Positions 6,568 through 12,157 of a stretch of 12,157 nt of DNA are shown here, in pieces; the stretch's first letter is position 1, and every line of letters begins with the position of its first letter. The position numbers and the translations under genes are program-made. The notes beneath the pieces are model-generated. The model had not been told where the DNA came from. It ran no database searches and saw only the letters and a program-made list of their open reading frames with translations. The stretch comes from Methylovulum sp. GTDB taxonomy: Bacteria; Pseudomonadota; Gammaproteobacteria; Methylococcales; Methylomonadaceae. Location of the stretch: positions 1-12,157 of the forward strand of contig SCST01000494.1 in assembly GCA_004299465.1 (NCBI GenBank), written 5' to 3'.

Positions 6568-6594
6568 TGTAGGGTACGCGATGCGTACCCTACA
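6568..6594. repeat. Perfect hairpin repeat, GTAGGGTACGC type
   Basis: Perfect 12-base arms (6568-6579 and 6583-6594) surround a 3-base loop (GAT). The arms read TGTAGGGTACGC. It lies between the permease stop and the shared terminator and is followed by ATAAAAA on the plus strand. The TGTAGGG start is the same as one arm of the palindromic element at 1664-1787, so both may belong to one family of dispersed hairpins. It could also act as a weak terminator for the permease operon. Confidence 0.6.
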
Positions 6595-6640
6595 TAAAAA
6601 CCGAAAACCTGGCCATTTAACGTATACATTTCCGGGCAAT

Positions 6641-6669
6641 AAAAAAGGCCGGCGTTTAGCCGGCCTTTT
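6641..6669 (-). terminator. Intrinsic terminator of htpG, probably bidirectional
   Basis: Perfect 11-base arms (6643-6653 and 6659-6669, AAAAGGCCGGC with GCCGGCCTTTT) enclose a 5-base loop. On the minus strand the stem leads into TTTTTTATT, 28 bases after the htpG stop. On the plus strand it ends in TTTT, so it can also stop transcripts from the permease operon. Confidence 0.9.
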
Positions 6670-6697
6670 CACACCATCGCGGTATTGGAGCAGCCTG

Positions 6698-8665
6698 TTA
6701 GTTCAACAATCCCTGCAACAAGCTGTTCAGCTTATGCACAAAGGCTGTCGGGTCGTCAAGCTGGCCGCCTTCGCTGAGTATGGCCTGGTCGAACAGGATA
6801 TGCGTCAGGTCGGCGAAGCGGGTGTCATCCTGCTCCGCCTTCATGCGCACGACCAAGGGATGGGTAGGGTTGATTTCGAAAATCGGTTTCCTGCCCATGC
6901 CCATGCCGCCCATTAACTGCCCGGCATCTTTCATGATGCGTTCCATATTCAGGCTCATGCCGTAAATATCGGCAACCAGGCACGCGGGGGATTCGGTCAG
7001 GCGATGGCTTAGGCGCACGTCGCTGACTTTCTCGCCCAACACATCCTTGATCTGTTTCAAAACCGATTCAAACTCGTGTTTGACTTCTTCCTGCGCTTTT
7101 TTCTCTTCCTCGCTTTCGGCTTCCAATTTACCTAAATCCAGGTCGCCTTTCGCAACCGACTGCAAATGTTTGCCGTCGAATTCGCTTAAGTTCGTGACCA
7201 GCCATTCGTCAATACGATCGGACAACAGCAGGACTTCGACGCCTTTTTTACGGAAGATTTCCAGGTGCGGGCTGTTCTTCGCGGCTGAAAAGCTGTCGGC
7301 CGTGACATAGTAGATATTCTCTTGGCCTTCTTTCATGCGGCTGACATAATCTTCCAGCGTCTGGTCCTGTTTGCTGTTATCGGTATGGGTCGTGCTGAAG
7401 CGCAATAATTTGGCGACGCGCTCTTTATTGCTGTGGTCTTCGATAACGCCTTCCTTCATCACCGCGCCGAATTCCGTCCAGAATTTCTCGTATTTTTCGG
7501 CCTCGTTTTTCGCCAGGTTTTCGAGCATACCCAAGACTTTTTTAACCGCACCGGATTTAATCGTGCTGATTTGCTTGCTTTGTTGCAGGATTTCGCGCGA
7601 GACATTCAGCGGCAGCGAATTGGCGTCGATAATGCCCTTGATGAAGCGCAAATAACGCGGCATAAGTTGCTCGGCATCGTCGGTAATAAAGACTTTGCGG
7701 ATATACAGTTTTACGCCGTGCTTGGTGTCCCGGTCCCACAGGTCGAACGGGGCGTGGCCGGGAACATACAGCAATAAGGTGTATTCGTTGGTGCCTTCGA
7801 CCTTGCTGTGGACATGCGCCATCGGGTCCTGGTAATCGTGGCCGACATGTTTATAGAACTGGTTGTAGTCGTCGTCGGAAATGTCCTGGCGGGCTTTAGT
7901 CCATAACGCCGATGCACTGTTGATGGTTTCCTCGACGATTTCAGGAACCGGCGCGGCTTTCGCTTCGGCGTTTTCTTCGCCCTCTTCATCCGATTCATCA
8001 GCCAATGGCGGCATCACCTCCTTATCCATGACGATAGGCAGCGAGATATGGTCGGAGAATTTCCTGACGATAGAGCGGATACGGTAGCCGTCTAAAAATT
8101 CGCTTTCCGCTTCTTTCAGGTGCAGCACGATTTCCGTACCGCGCAGGGCTTTTTCGACTGTTTCAATCGTGTAATCGCCTTCGCCCGCCGATTCCCAACG
8201 TGTGCCTTCACCGGCTGCCGCACCTGCTTTCCGCGTCGTTAACGTGACTTTATCGGCGACGATAAACGCCGAATAAAAACCGACGCCGAACTGGCCGATT
8301 AATTCGCTGTCTTTAGCCTGCTCGCCGGTCAGCGCCTCGAAAAATTGTTTGGTGCCTGATTTGGCAATCGTACCGATATGCTCCTGGACTTCGTCGCGGG
8401 TCATGCCGATACCGTTATCGATGATGGTAATCGTGCGTTTGTCTTTATCGAATTCCAGGCGGATTTTTAACTCGCTATCGCCTTCATACAGGCTTTCGTT
8501 CGACAGGGCTTCAAAGCGTAATTTATCCGCCGCATCGGACGCATTCGAGATCAGCTCGCGTAAAAAGATTTCCTTGTTGCTGTACAAGGAATGGATCATT
8601 AAATGCAGCAGGTGTTTTACTTCGGTTTGAAAGCCTAGGGTTTCTTTTTGTGCGTCAACAGTCAC
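6698..8665 (-). CDS. htpG: Molecular chaperone HtpG (Hsp90)
   Basis: HtpG is the cytosolic bacterial Hsp90, a dimeric ATP-driven chaperone. The 655 residues compare with 624 in E. coli. The GHKL ATPase domain comes first: EIFLRELISNASDAADKL (32-49; catalytic E37, Mg-binding N41), IDNGIGMT (82-89, D83 binding adenine) and GQFGVGFYSAFIVAD (124-138). The middle domain carries LPLNVSREILQQ (351-362) with the ATP-sensing arginine R357, and a C-terminal dimerisation domain follows. Most of the extra length is an acidic, alanine-rich insert near 222-242 (ADESDEEGEENAEAKAAP) between the first two domains. Translation starts at GTG: the reading frame begins MTVDAQKE, and an AGGAG site lies exactly 7 bases upstream, while the nearby ATG at 8693 is out of frame. 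A sigma-32-type promoter precedes the gene, so it should be heat-induced. A strong terminator follows. It appears monocistronic. Confidence 0.98.
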   Translation of the reverse strand: MTVDAQKETLGFQTEVKHLLHLMIHSLYSNKEIFLRELISNASDAADKLRFEALSNESLYEGDSELKIRLEFDKDKRTITIIDNGIGMTRDEVQEHIGTIAKSGTKQFFEALTGEQAKDSELIGQFGVGFYSAFIVADKVTLTTRKAGAAAGEGTRWESAGEGDYTIETVEKALRGTEIVLHLKEAESEFLDGYRIRSIVRKFSDHISLPIVMDKEVMPPLADESDEEGEENAEAKAAPVPEIVEETINSASALWTKARQDISDDDYNQFYKHVGHDYQDPMAHVHSKVEGTNEYTLLLYVPGHAPFDLWDRDTKHGVKLYIRKVFITDDAEQLMPRYLRFIKGIIDANSLPLNVSREILQQSKQISTIKSGAVKKVLGMLENLAKNEAEKYEKFWTEFGAVMKEGVIEDHSNKERVAKLLRFSTTHTDNSKQDQTLEDYVSRMKEGQENIYYVTADSFSAAKNSPHLEIFRKKGVEVLLLSDRIDEWLVTNLSEFDGKHLQSVAKGDLDLGKLEAESEEEKKAQEEVKHEFESVLKQIKDVLGEKVSDVRLSHRLTESPACLVADIYGMSLNMERIMKDAGQLMGGMGMGRKPIFEINPTHPLVVRMKAEQDDTRFADLTHILFDQAILSEGGQLDDPTAFVHKLNSLLQGLLN

Positions 8666-8672
8666 TGGTCGT

Positions 8673-8677
8673 CTCCT
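8673..8677 (-). promoter_or_regulatory. Ribosome-binding site that fixes the htpG GTG start
   Basis: AGGAG on the minus strand ends 7 bases before GTG at 8665, an ideal spacing. It decides for the GTG start over the out-of-frame ATG at 8693-8691. Confidence 0.85.
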
Positions 8678-8703
8678 GGTTATAAAAAATCATGGTGCGC
8701 ATG

Positions 8704-8731
8704 ATGTGGGGGCGTGTCGATTTTTTTCAAG
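8704..8731 (-). promoter_or_regulatory. Sigma-32 (RpoH) heat-shock promoter of htpG
   Basis: On the minus strand CTTGAA (8731-8726) is followed after 14 bases by CCCCACAT (8711-8704). The sigma-32 consensus is CTTGAA, 13-17 bases, CCCCATNT. The -35 match is complete and the -10 differs mainly at one position. Transcription would start near 8697, leaving a leader of about 30 bases that ends at the AGGAG site. Gene identity, motif and spacing all agree. Confidence 0.8.
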
Positions 8732-8734
8732 GCC

Positions 8735-8902
8735 GGAAAGGGGGCGCCTTAGACGGCATGGATGCGTACCCTCTGGGCATAAAGGAGATGGGCAGAAAAC
8801 CGCTCCTGCGTTTTCTGCATTCACCACATCCTTGTGGCTTGGCAAGGCAGGAAGCAGATGCCGAGGGAGCGCACCGCGCATATCCACATAAAAGCAAAGC
8901 CT
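8735..8902. repeat. Non-coding, hairpin-rich block between dedA and the htpG promoter (possible dispersed repeat)
   Basis: This stretch contains no credible gene. It holds a perfect 9-base inverted repeat (GCAGAAAAC at 8792-8800, GTTTTCTGC at 8810-8818) and a small hairpin (CCACA-TCCT-TGTGG, 8824-8837). Phrases such as GGCATGGATGCG and CCACATCCTTGTGG look like parts of intergenic repeats common in gammaproteobacterial genomes. That resemblance is from memory. The block lies just upstream of the heat-shock promoter and does not overlap it. Confidence 0.4.
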
Positions 8903-8925
8903 GCGCTCCTGTTAACAGGGGGCGC
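8890..8925 (-). terminator. Possible terminator of dedA
   Basis: Directly after the dedA stop, GCGC/GCGC and CCTG/CAGG form a stem (8903-8925) with a small internal loop around a TTAA loop. The core is the 12-base palindrome CCTGTTAACAGG. On the minus strand AGGCTTTGCTTTTA follows, which is only moderately T-rich, so the call is weak. Confidence 0.45.
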
Positions 8926-9552
8926 TTATTCCTGCGATTCAGCGCGAATACGGGCAAGCTTTCTGCGATGCAGCATGATATAGACGGTTACCAGCACCGC
9001 ACTGGCCGCAAGTATGTCGATAATCACCTGGTGCGAATATTGCTGGATCAATGCTTCATTATGGCCCAGGAAATAGCCTATCCAGCTCAGCACGGAGACC
9101 CAGATGAACGCACCGGCCAAGGTATATATCGAGAACTTGATATGGCTCATGCCGGCCAATCCAGCTGGTAACGAAATCAAGTGCCGGATTACCGGCAAGA
9201 GACGCCCGATGAACGTCGAAATCTCGCCGTGGCTTAGGAAAAAACGCTCGACGCGGTCGAAATGCTCGTCGCTTATCAACACATAATGCCCATACTTCAA
9301 CAATAGCGGCCGGCCCAGGAAACGGGCGGCGAAATAATTGACATAAGCGCCGGCCAGGCTGCCCAGGGTGCCGCTCAGTATCACCAAGCTCATGTCCATT
9401 CTGCCCTGGTGCACCAGGTACCCGGCCGGCGGCATGATGATTTCGCTGGGAATCGGGATAATCGAACTTTCCATCGCCATCAGCAGGAAAATACCTATAT
9501 AGCCCATCGAACCTATCGTCGCGATCAGCCAGTTAATTGTGTCGTGCAGCAT
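8926..9552 (-). CDS. DedA-family membrane protein
   Basis: DedA proteins are inner-membrane proteins; several act as flippases returning undecaprenyl phosphate or other lipids across the membrane, and many affect envelope integrity and drug or pH tolerance. The 208 residues are a normal length. Family motifs are visible: an acidic residue (E28) followed by IPIPSEIIMPPAGYL (32-46) in the first re-entrant region, and GRLLPVIRHLISLPAG (116-131) with the conserved arginines R117 and R123 in the second. Membrane helices lie at about 15-45, 55-75, 137-162 and 175-195. The tail is basic (RRKLARIR) and probably cytoplasmic. A GAGAA stretch a few bases before the ATG is a weak ribosome-binding site. 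The gene follows the GSCFA gene by 60 bases on the same strand with no clear terminator, so co-transcription is possible. Which lipid it handles cannot be told from sequence. Confidence 0.93.
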   Translation of the reverse strand: MLHDTINWLIATIGSMGYIGIFLLMAMESSIIPIPSEIIMPPAGYLVHQGRMDMSLVILSGTLGSLAGAYVNYFAARFLGRPLLLKYGHYVLISDEHFDRVERFFLSHGEISTFIGRLLPVIRHLISLPAGLAGMSHIKFSIYTLAGAFIWVSVLSWIGYFLGHNEALIQQYSHQVIIDILAASAVLVTVYIMLHRRKLARIRAESQE

Positions 9553-9612
9553 ATTGTTTTCTCGTTAAGGGTTGCGGCAACCATCGATGACTTCTACAGC
9601 GCACAACGCAAC

Positions 9613-10776
9613 CTATTTTCGCCATTGCTTGAAAATACTTGCCAGGCTGTTTTTCTTCCTTCCTGTTTGTATGTTCTTTTCGGCAGGAATAAAGCGCTTA
9701 TCGATGGCTTCTTCATCGCAATTAATGCGAACCAGCTCCGCCATCTCTTGAAGATGTTTGTCCGACAACTGTTTTTCCTGGCTGACAGCGTCCACTGTTG
9801 CGCTAACATCAAGCTCCATTCCGGCAAAATGTTTAAGAAAAACACGCATCACATGAGCTACGCCTGCTTCGGTCACGGAACGGCAATCTTCGGCAAAATA
9901 GCCGCCGCGCGCATAATGGCCCGTGATAATTTCATAGGACGGAAAATAAGCCGCCACCGCGCTCTGCCGGCATATGGTTTCGCACGCAACGCGTAAGACA
10001 GACTTAGAATAGGTCGTAGCGGATAAAACGTGCCGATCGCTTAACGCTGTCGCTATCAACGGCACGGGCGAGACGGTTAAAATAATTTTTGCATGGGTAT
10101 TAAGCTGCGTTAATAGTTCGATGAAAGTTAGCACATCCTGCACGACTTCGGAAACATCGAAATTATGCAATTGGTATTTATTTTCATCATAGACGCCGCC
10201 GGCAACGCCTGGGCACAGCGGAAATACGGCACCGTCGTCTTTAGATTCCCAGCCTTCGGTAAGCCCCAAAGTAAAAACGAACACATCTAAGGTCTCGAAT
10301 GCCGTACGCACTGCGCGTAAATGCTTTGTCCTGTCGGCATTGAATTCCGCCAACGATGAAAAACCATTAGGCTGGATCTGCGGGCGGAACGGATCGATAA
10401 ATTCGCCATTATCGCCTTGCCAAACCGTTTCTGCGGGCGAAAATAGGCCGTAAGCGCGTTGAAAAAGCTGCACTAATTGTCTGGCCGTGTATAAATTGCC
10501 ATAGCGCGCGGTAAAAGTGCCGTAATTATAAAGCAGAGCGTCATCAGCACTTGCTATAGGGTGCGCAGGCTCGGTAATTAAAAAATGAAAGCCTGTATTG
10601 CGCAAATAGCGGGCAATATGCTGCGCAAAACAACTGCCTGCCGTGGCTATTTTATCAGTAGTAGCAATGGTAAACGGCACAGTAACGACAGGGTCAAGGG
10701 CCTGTGGAGCAATAGCGGATACGCTACGTTGCCAAAAACAATAGTCAGGCAAGTGGCTATAAGGCGTTTTTTTCAT
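9613..10776 (-). CDS. GSCFA-domain protein (SGNH-like esterase/acyl-modification family)
   Basis: The product has 387 residues. The domain signature is present as ATAGSCFAQHIA (44-55), with S48 in the position of the SGNH nucleophile. Further family-like blocks are FTLGLTEGW (168-176), LTVSPVPL (233-240), AYFPSYEIITG (276-286) and RSVTEAGVAHVM (299-310). The C-terminal 60 residues are charged and probably extend past the domain. No signal peptide or membrane helix is seen, so it appears cytosolic. GSCFA proteins are related to GDSL/SGNH hydrolases and are often found near polysaccharide genes, but their reactions are poorly known. The gene starts 2 bases after the stop of an SGNH-like gene (an AAGGG site lies inside that gene's end), which indicates translational coupling. 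The two probably work on the same substrate, perhaps in removing or moving an acyl group on a glycan; that role is inferred. Confidence 0.88.
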   Translation of the reverse strand: MKKTPYSHLPDYCFWQRSVSAIAPQALDPVVTVPFTIATTDKIATAGSCFAQHIARYLRNTGFHFLITEPAHPIASADDALLYNYGTFTARYGNLYTARQLVQLFQRAYGLFSPAETVWQGDNGEFIDPFRPQIQPNGFSSLAEFNADRTKHLRAVRTAFETLDVFVFTLGLTEGWESKDDGAVFPLCPGVAGGVYDENKYQLHNFDVSEVVQDVLTFIELLTQLNTHAKIILTVSPVPLIATALSDRHVLSATTYSKSVLRVACETICRQSAVAAYFPSYEIITGHYARGGYFAEDCRSVTEAGVAHVMRVFLKHFAGMELDVSATVDAVSQEKQLSDKHLQEMAELVRINCDEEAIDKRFIPAEKNIQTGRKKNSLASIFKQWRK

Positions 10777-10778
10777 GA

Positions 10779-11465
10779 TTATTGGCCCTTGCTGTAATGC
10801 AATGAACGGATTTGACTTACAACCAATGCACCGTAAGCCGTATTGCCGTGCGTAGGATCAATGTTCCAATACGGTTCGCGTAAAAAGCCTTGCTCGTCTT
10901 GAGCATCTTTAGGCGTAGGAATGTAATCCAAATCCAAATTTACGCAATGCTCCCACACAAGTTTTGCCTGCAAACGCCAAAGTTTATACCTGAACACTGC
11001 CGAAGAAACACCGTTATTATTAATTTTTTCCCTGAAAGAACTAGGATGTTTCCTGATATGGTCCTCACTCGGCACAGGCGGCGGCGATTCCAGAAAATAA
11101 GTTTTAATCCTGGATATTTTTTTTATCGTATTCAGGATATTAAAAGTGGCGCGCAAATCACGCTTGAATACAGCAGTCACCAGGCTTAAAGGCAAGAGTT
11201 CGGCGTCTTCATCGATAGGCAATCCCGGTTCATCAGACAAATAAAAATCAAAGGGTTGCTGATGCTTGACCAAGCCGAAGATATTGTACTGACTGCCTTG
11301 TATCGAACAAACCAACGCATCATACTCACTGGGCGGGATGTTTTTTTTTACGAAGTTAGCTAATCCATTGGCGCCAACCAAGCTGCAAAACTCAAACCCC
11401 TCTTCCGGATTACTATCTTTCAGCGCATTAACGTGGCTGTGTCCAACCACGAGAATCTTTTTCAT
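10779..11465 (-). CDS. SGNH-hydrolase-like protein
   Basis: The product has 228 residues. The N-terminus KKILVVGHSHVNAL is a beta strand followed by G8-H9-S10-H11, the place where SGNH/GDSL enzymes carry the catalytic serine (here GHSH instead of GDS). Near the C-terminus WNIDPTHGNTAYG supplies D203-x-x-H206, the expected D-x-x-H pair of the catalytic triad. A block around GSQYN (58-61, N61) could supply the oxyanion-hole residues. There is no signal peptide, so the protein is probably cytosolic. It is the first gene of a pair with the GSCFA gene, 2 bases apart. The upstream GGGGAAAATT is an acceptable ribosome-binding site. The gene appears more AT-rich than the window average. Catalysis is plausible since serine, aspartate and histidine are all present; the substrate is unknown. 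Confidence 0.72.
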   Translation of the reverse strand: MKKILVVGHSHVNALKDSNPEEGFEFCSLVGANGLANFVKKNIPPSEYDALVCSIQGSQYNIFGLVKHQQPFDFYLSDEPGLPIDEDAELLPLSLVTAVFKRDLRATFNILNTIKKISRIKTYFLESPPPVPSEDHIRKHPSSFREKINNNGVSSAVFRYKLWRLQAKLVWEHCVNLDLDYIPTPKDAQDEQGFLREPYWNIDPTHGNTAYGALVVSQIRSLHYSKGQ

Positions 11466-11848
11466 AATTTTCCCCGATTAGCAAATTACCTTATCCGTCA
11501 AAGCCATACGACCATCGCCCTGATTCGGCTTCAAACAGCCCTGCGCTGCTGAACGGTTTGAAAAACCCAGTCGTCGACAAGCTCGGCAGGCTGAACCAAC
11601 AGCATTATCCCACAAACGCGCGGCCGACATCACCCGGCTATCCTGCCGTTACCGCCAGAATAACAGTGCCTGACAGTAATACTCGTTTTTCGGGCAGTCG
11701 CCTGATAAAATCTTTTTTATTTACCCGCTTGAATAACCCTATTCAATCTCTCGTCGGCGCTACATTCACCTCTTATTGAACAGAGGCAACCGCAATCGCT
11801 TATCCTAACAACCACAGAAAGTCTTGCAAGGTATCCGTACATAAGCTA
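11466..11848. other. Divergent intergenic region between the SGNH gene and tonB
   Basis: These 383 bases hold no credible gene. Visible items are a small hairpin (GGTTT-GAA-AAACC, about 11555-11567), the stretch TCGTCGACAAGCTCGGCAGG (from 11571), which resembles the common TTCGACAAGCTCAG-type intergenic repeat, and the 18-base palindrome at 11729-11746. On the minus strand a TTGACG lies about 40 bases before the SGNH start but lacks a well-spaced -10. Promoters for both flanking genes must lie here; I cannot place them with confidence. No Fur-box-like sequence was found. Confidence 0.5.
11729..11746. promoter_or_regulatory. Perfect palindrome upstream of tonB (TTGAATA-ACCC-TATTCAA)
   Basis: Two perfect 7-base arms are separated by 4 bases, about 100 bases before the tonB ATG. 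The even, AT-rich arms suit a dimeric repressor or activator, and it does not resemble a Fur box. A hairpin in RNA is the alternative. No regulator gene is near. Confidence 0.33.
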
Positions 11849-12157
11849 ATGATTCAAACTTTAAGCTCCGCAAGACGCGACCCGTATCCGGCTGCGCTAT
11901 TGGCCTCAGCTGTTTCAATCGCATTACATATCGGGACTTGGCTGACATGGCAGGCTGCGCCGGCTGAAATTACGCCCGTACAAACACCTCCGCAAGTCAT
12001 TGAAGTCGCGCTCACCGCACCTGCCGTCAAACAGCCGCCTGCTGCGGCTCCCAAACCGGAAACGCCGCCGGAACAAGCGCAACAGCAAAAACCGGCGCCG
12101 AAAAAACCAAAACCTAAGGCTAAACCGAAGCCTACGCCTAAACCGGCATCTAAGCCG
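11849..12157 (+). CDS. tonB: TonB energy-transducing protein (N-terminal part, runs off right edge)
   Basis: TonB spans the periplasm and passes proton-motive force from ExbB/ExbD to outer-membrane receptors for siderophores, vitamin B12 and similar ligands. The frame is open from ATG at 11849 to the window end (103 residues). An in-frame TGA upstream with no other start codon between fixes the start. Residues 15-35 form the membrane anchor and contain S23-x-x-x-H27, the SxxxH motif needed for contact with ExbB/ExbD. A proline-rich part follows (residues 41-103), going from P-x-P and QQ-rich to lysine-proline repeats (KPKPKAKPKPTPKP), the stiff periplasmic spacer typical of TonB. The C-terminal receptor-binding domain is beyond the edge. 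The ribosome-binding site is poor. A different energy-coupling or TolA-like protein is possible without the C-terminus, but the SxxxH anchor argues for TonB. Confidence 0.88.
   Translation, partial: MIQTLSSARRDPYPAALLASAVSIALHIGTWLTWQAAPAEITPVQTPPQVIEVALTAPAVKQPPAAAPKPETPPEQAQQQKPAPKKPKPKAKPKPTPKPASKP

Noticed and set aside
8691..8693. ATG upstream of htpG as an alternative start
   Set aside because: It is out of frame with the HtpG reading frame. The GTG at 8665 has an ideal AGGAG site.
8692..9171. Plus-strand open frame of 159 codons across the htpG-dedA spacer and the dedA end
   Set aside because: It overlaps dedA on the other strand, has no recognisable protein pattern, and runs through the hairpin-rich block. 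It is a chance frame.
9877..9915. Apparent loss of the catalytic histidine in the GSCFA protein (RSVTEAG in place of a D-x-x-H block)
   Set aside because: I recall the R-S-V-x-x-x-GV-x-x-VM pattern from other GSCFA proteins, so it is probably normal for this subfamily.
9409..9996. Plus-strand open frame of 195 codons opposite dedA and the GSCFA gene
   Set aside because: Both opposing genes have clear family motifs. This frame is antisense to them and has no meaningful composition of its own.
11558..11779. Open frame of 73 codons in the region before tonB
   Set aside because: It starts at TTG without a ribosome-binding site, looks random in composition and overlaps repeat-like sequence.
11466..11848. 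Fur box upstream of tonB
   Set aside because: I looked for GATAAT/ATTATC-type arrays and found only isolated fragments (ATTATC near 11605, GATAAA near 11704) without the required arrangement.
1..12157. CRISPR arrays, tRNA or rRNA genes, integrases and transposases
   Set aside because: No regularly spaced repeats, cloverleaf-like sequences or recombinase motifs were seen on either strand.

Overview
The window looks like chromosomal DNA of a gammaproteobacterium. The gene set (lnt, htpG under a sigma-32-type promoter, TonB, DedA, an SmbP-like periplasmic metal-binding protein) and the moderately GC-rich coding style would suit a methanotroph of the Methylococcales. That placement is an inference from memory of similar genes, not a search result. 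Two genes run off the ends: an outer-membrane efflux protein at the left and tonB at the right.

Layout. (1) Positions 1-1556, all on the minus strand, form a metal-homeostasis block: an SmbP-like protein with its own terminator, then a small exported protein of a family I cannot name, then the start of a CzcC/CusC-like outer-membrane factor whose RND partners would lie beyond the left edge. (2) Positions 1557-1820 hold a long imperfect palindrome that resembles a dispersed repeat, and the lnt terminator. (3) lnt (minus) encodes apolipoprotein N-acyltransferase with its catalytic triad intact. (4) Positions 3559-6546 (plus) encode two Dpp/Opp-type ABC permeases that are separated by a complete VapBC-type toxin-antitoxin pair; no ATPase or binding protein is nearby. 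(5) A hairpin repeat and a strong terminator lie between this operon and the convergent htpG. (6) htpG (minus) starts at GTG and has a well-matched heat-shock promoter. (7) A repeat-like block separates htpG from dedA. (8) An SGNH-fold protein, a GSCFA-domain protein and a DedA membrane protein are consecutive on the minus strand; the first two are 2 bases apart. (9) A 383-base divergent region leads to the N-terminal half of tonB on the plus strand.

Most of the window is ordinary housekeeping and envelope biology. The most distinctive feature is the toxin-antitoxin pair inside the permease operon. A short near-repeat (CAGGTTGTCGTAATG / CAGGTTGCTACATG) flanks it, as if the module had entered a TAATG stop-start junction. 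No CRISPR array, integrase, transposase or RNA gene was seen, and nothing amounts to a clearly new multi-gene system.
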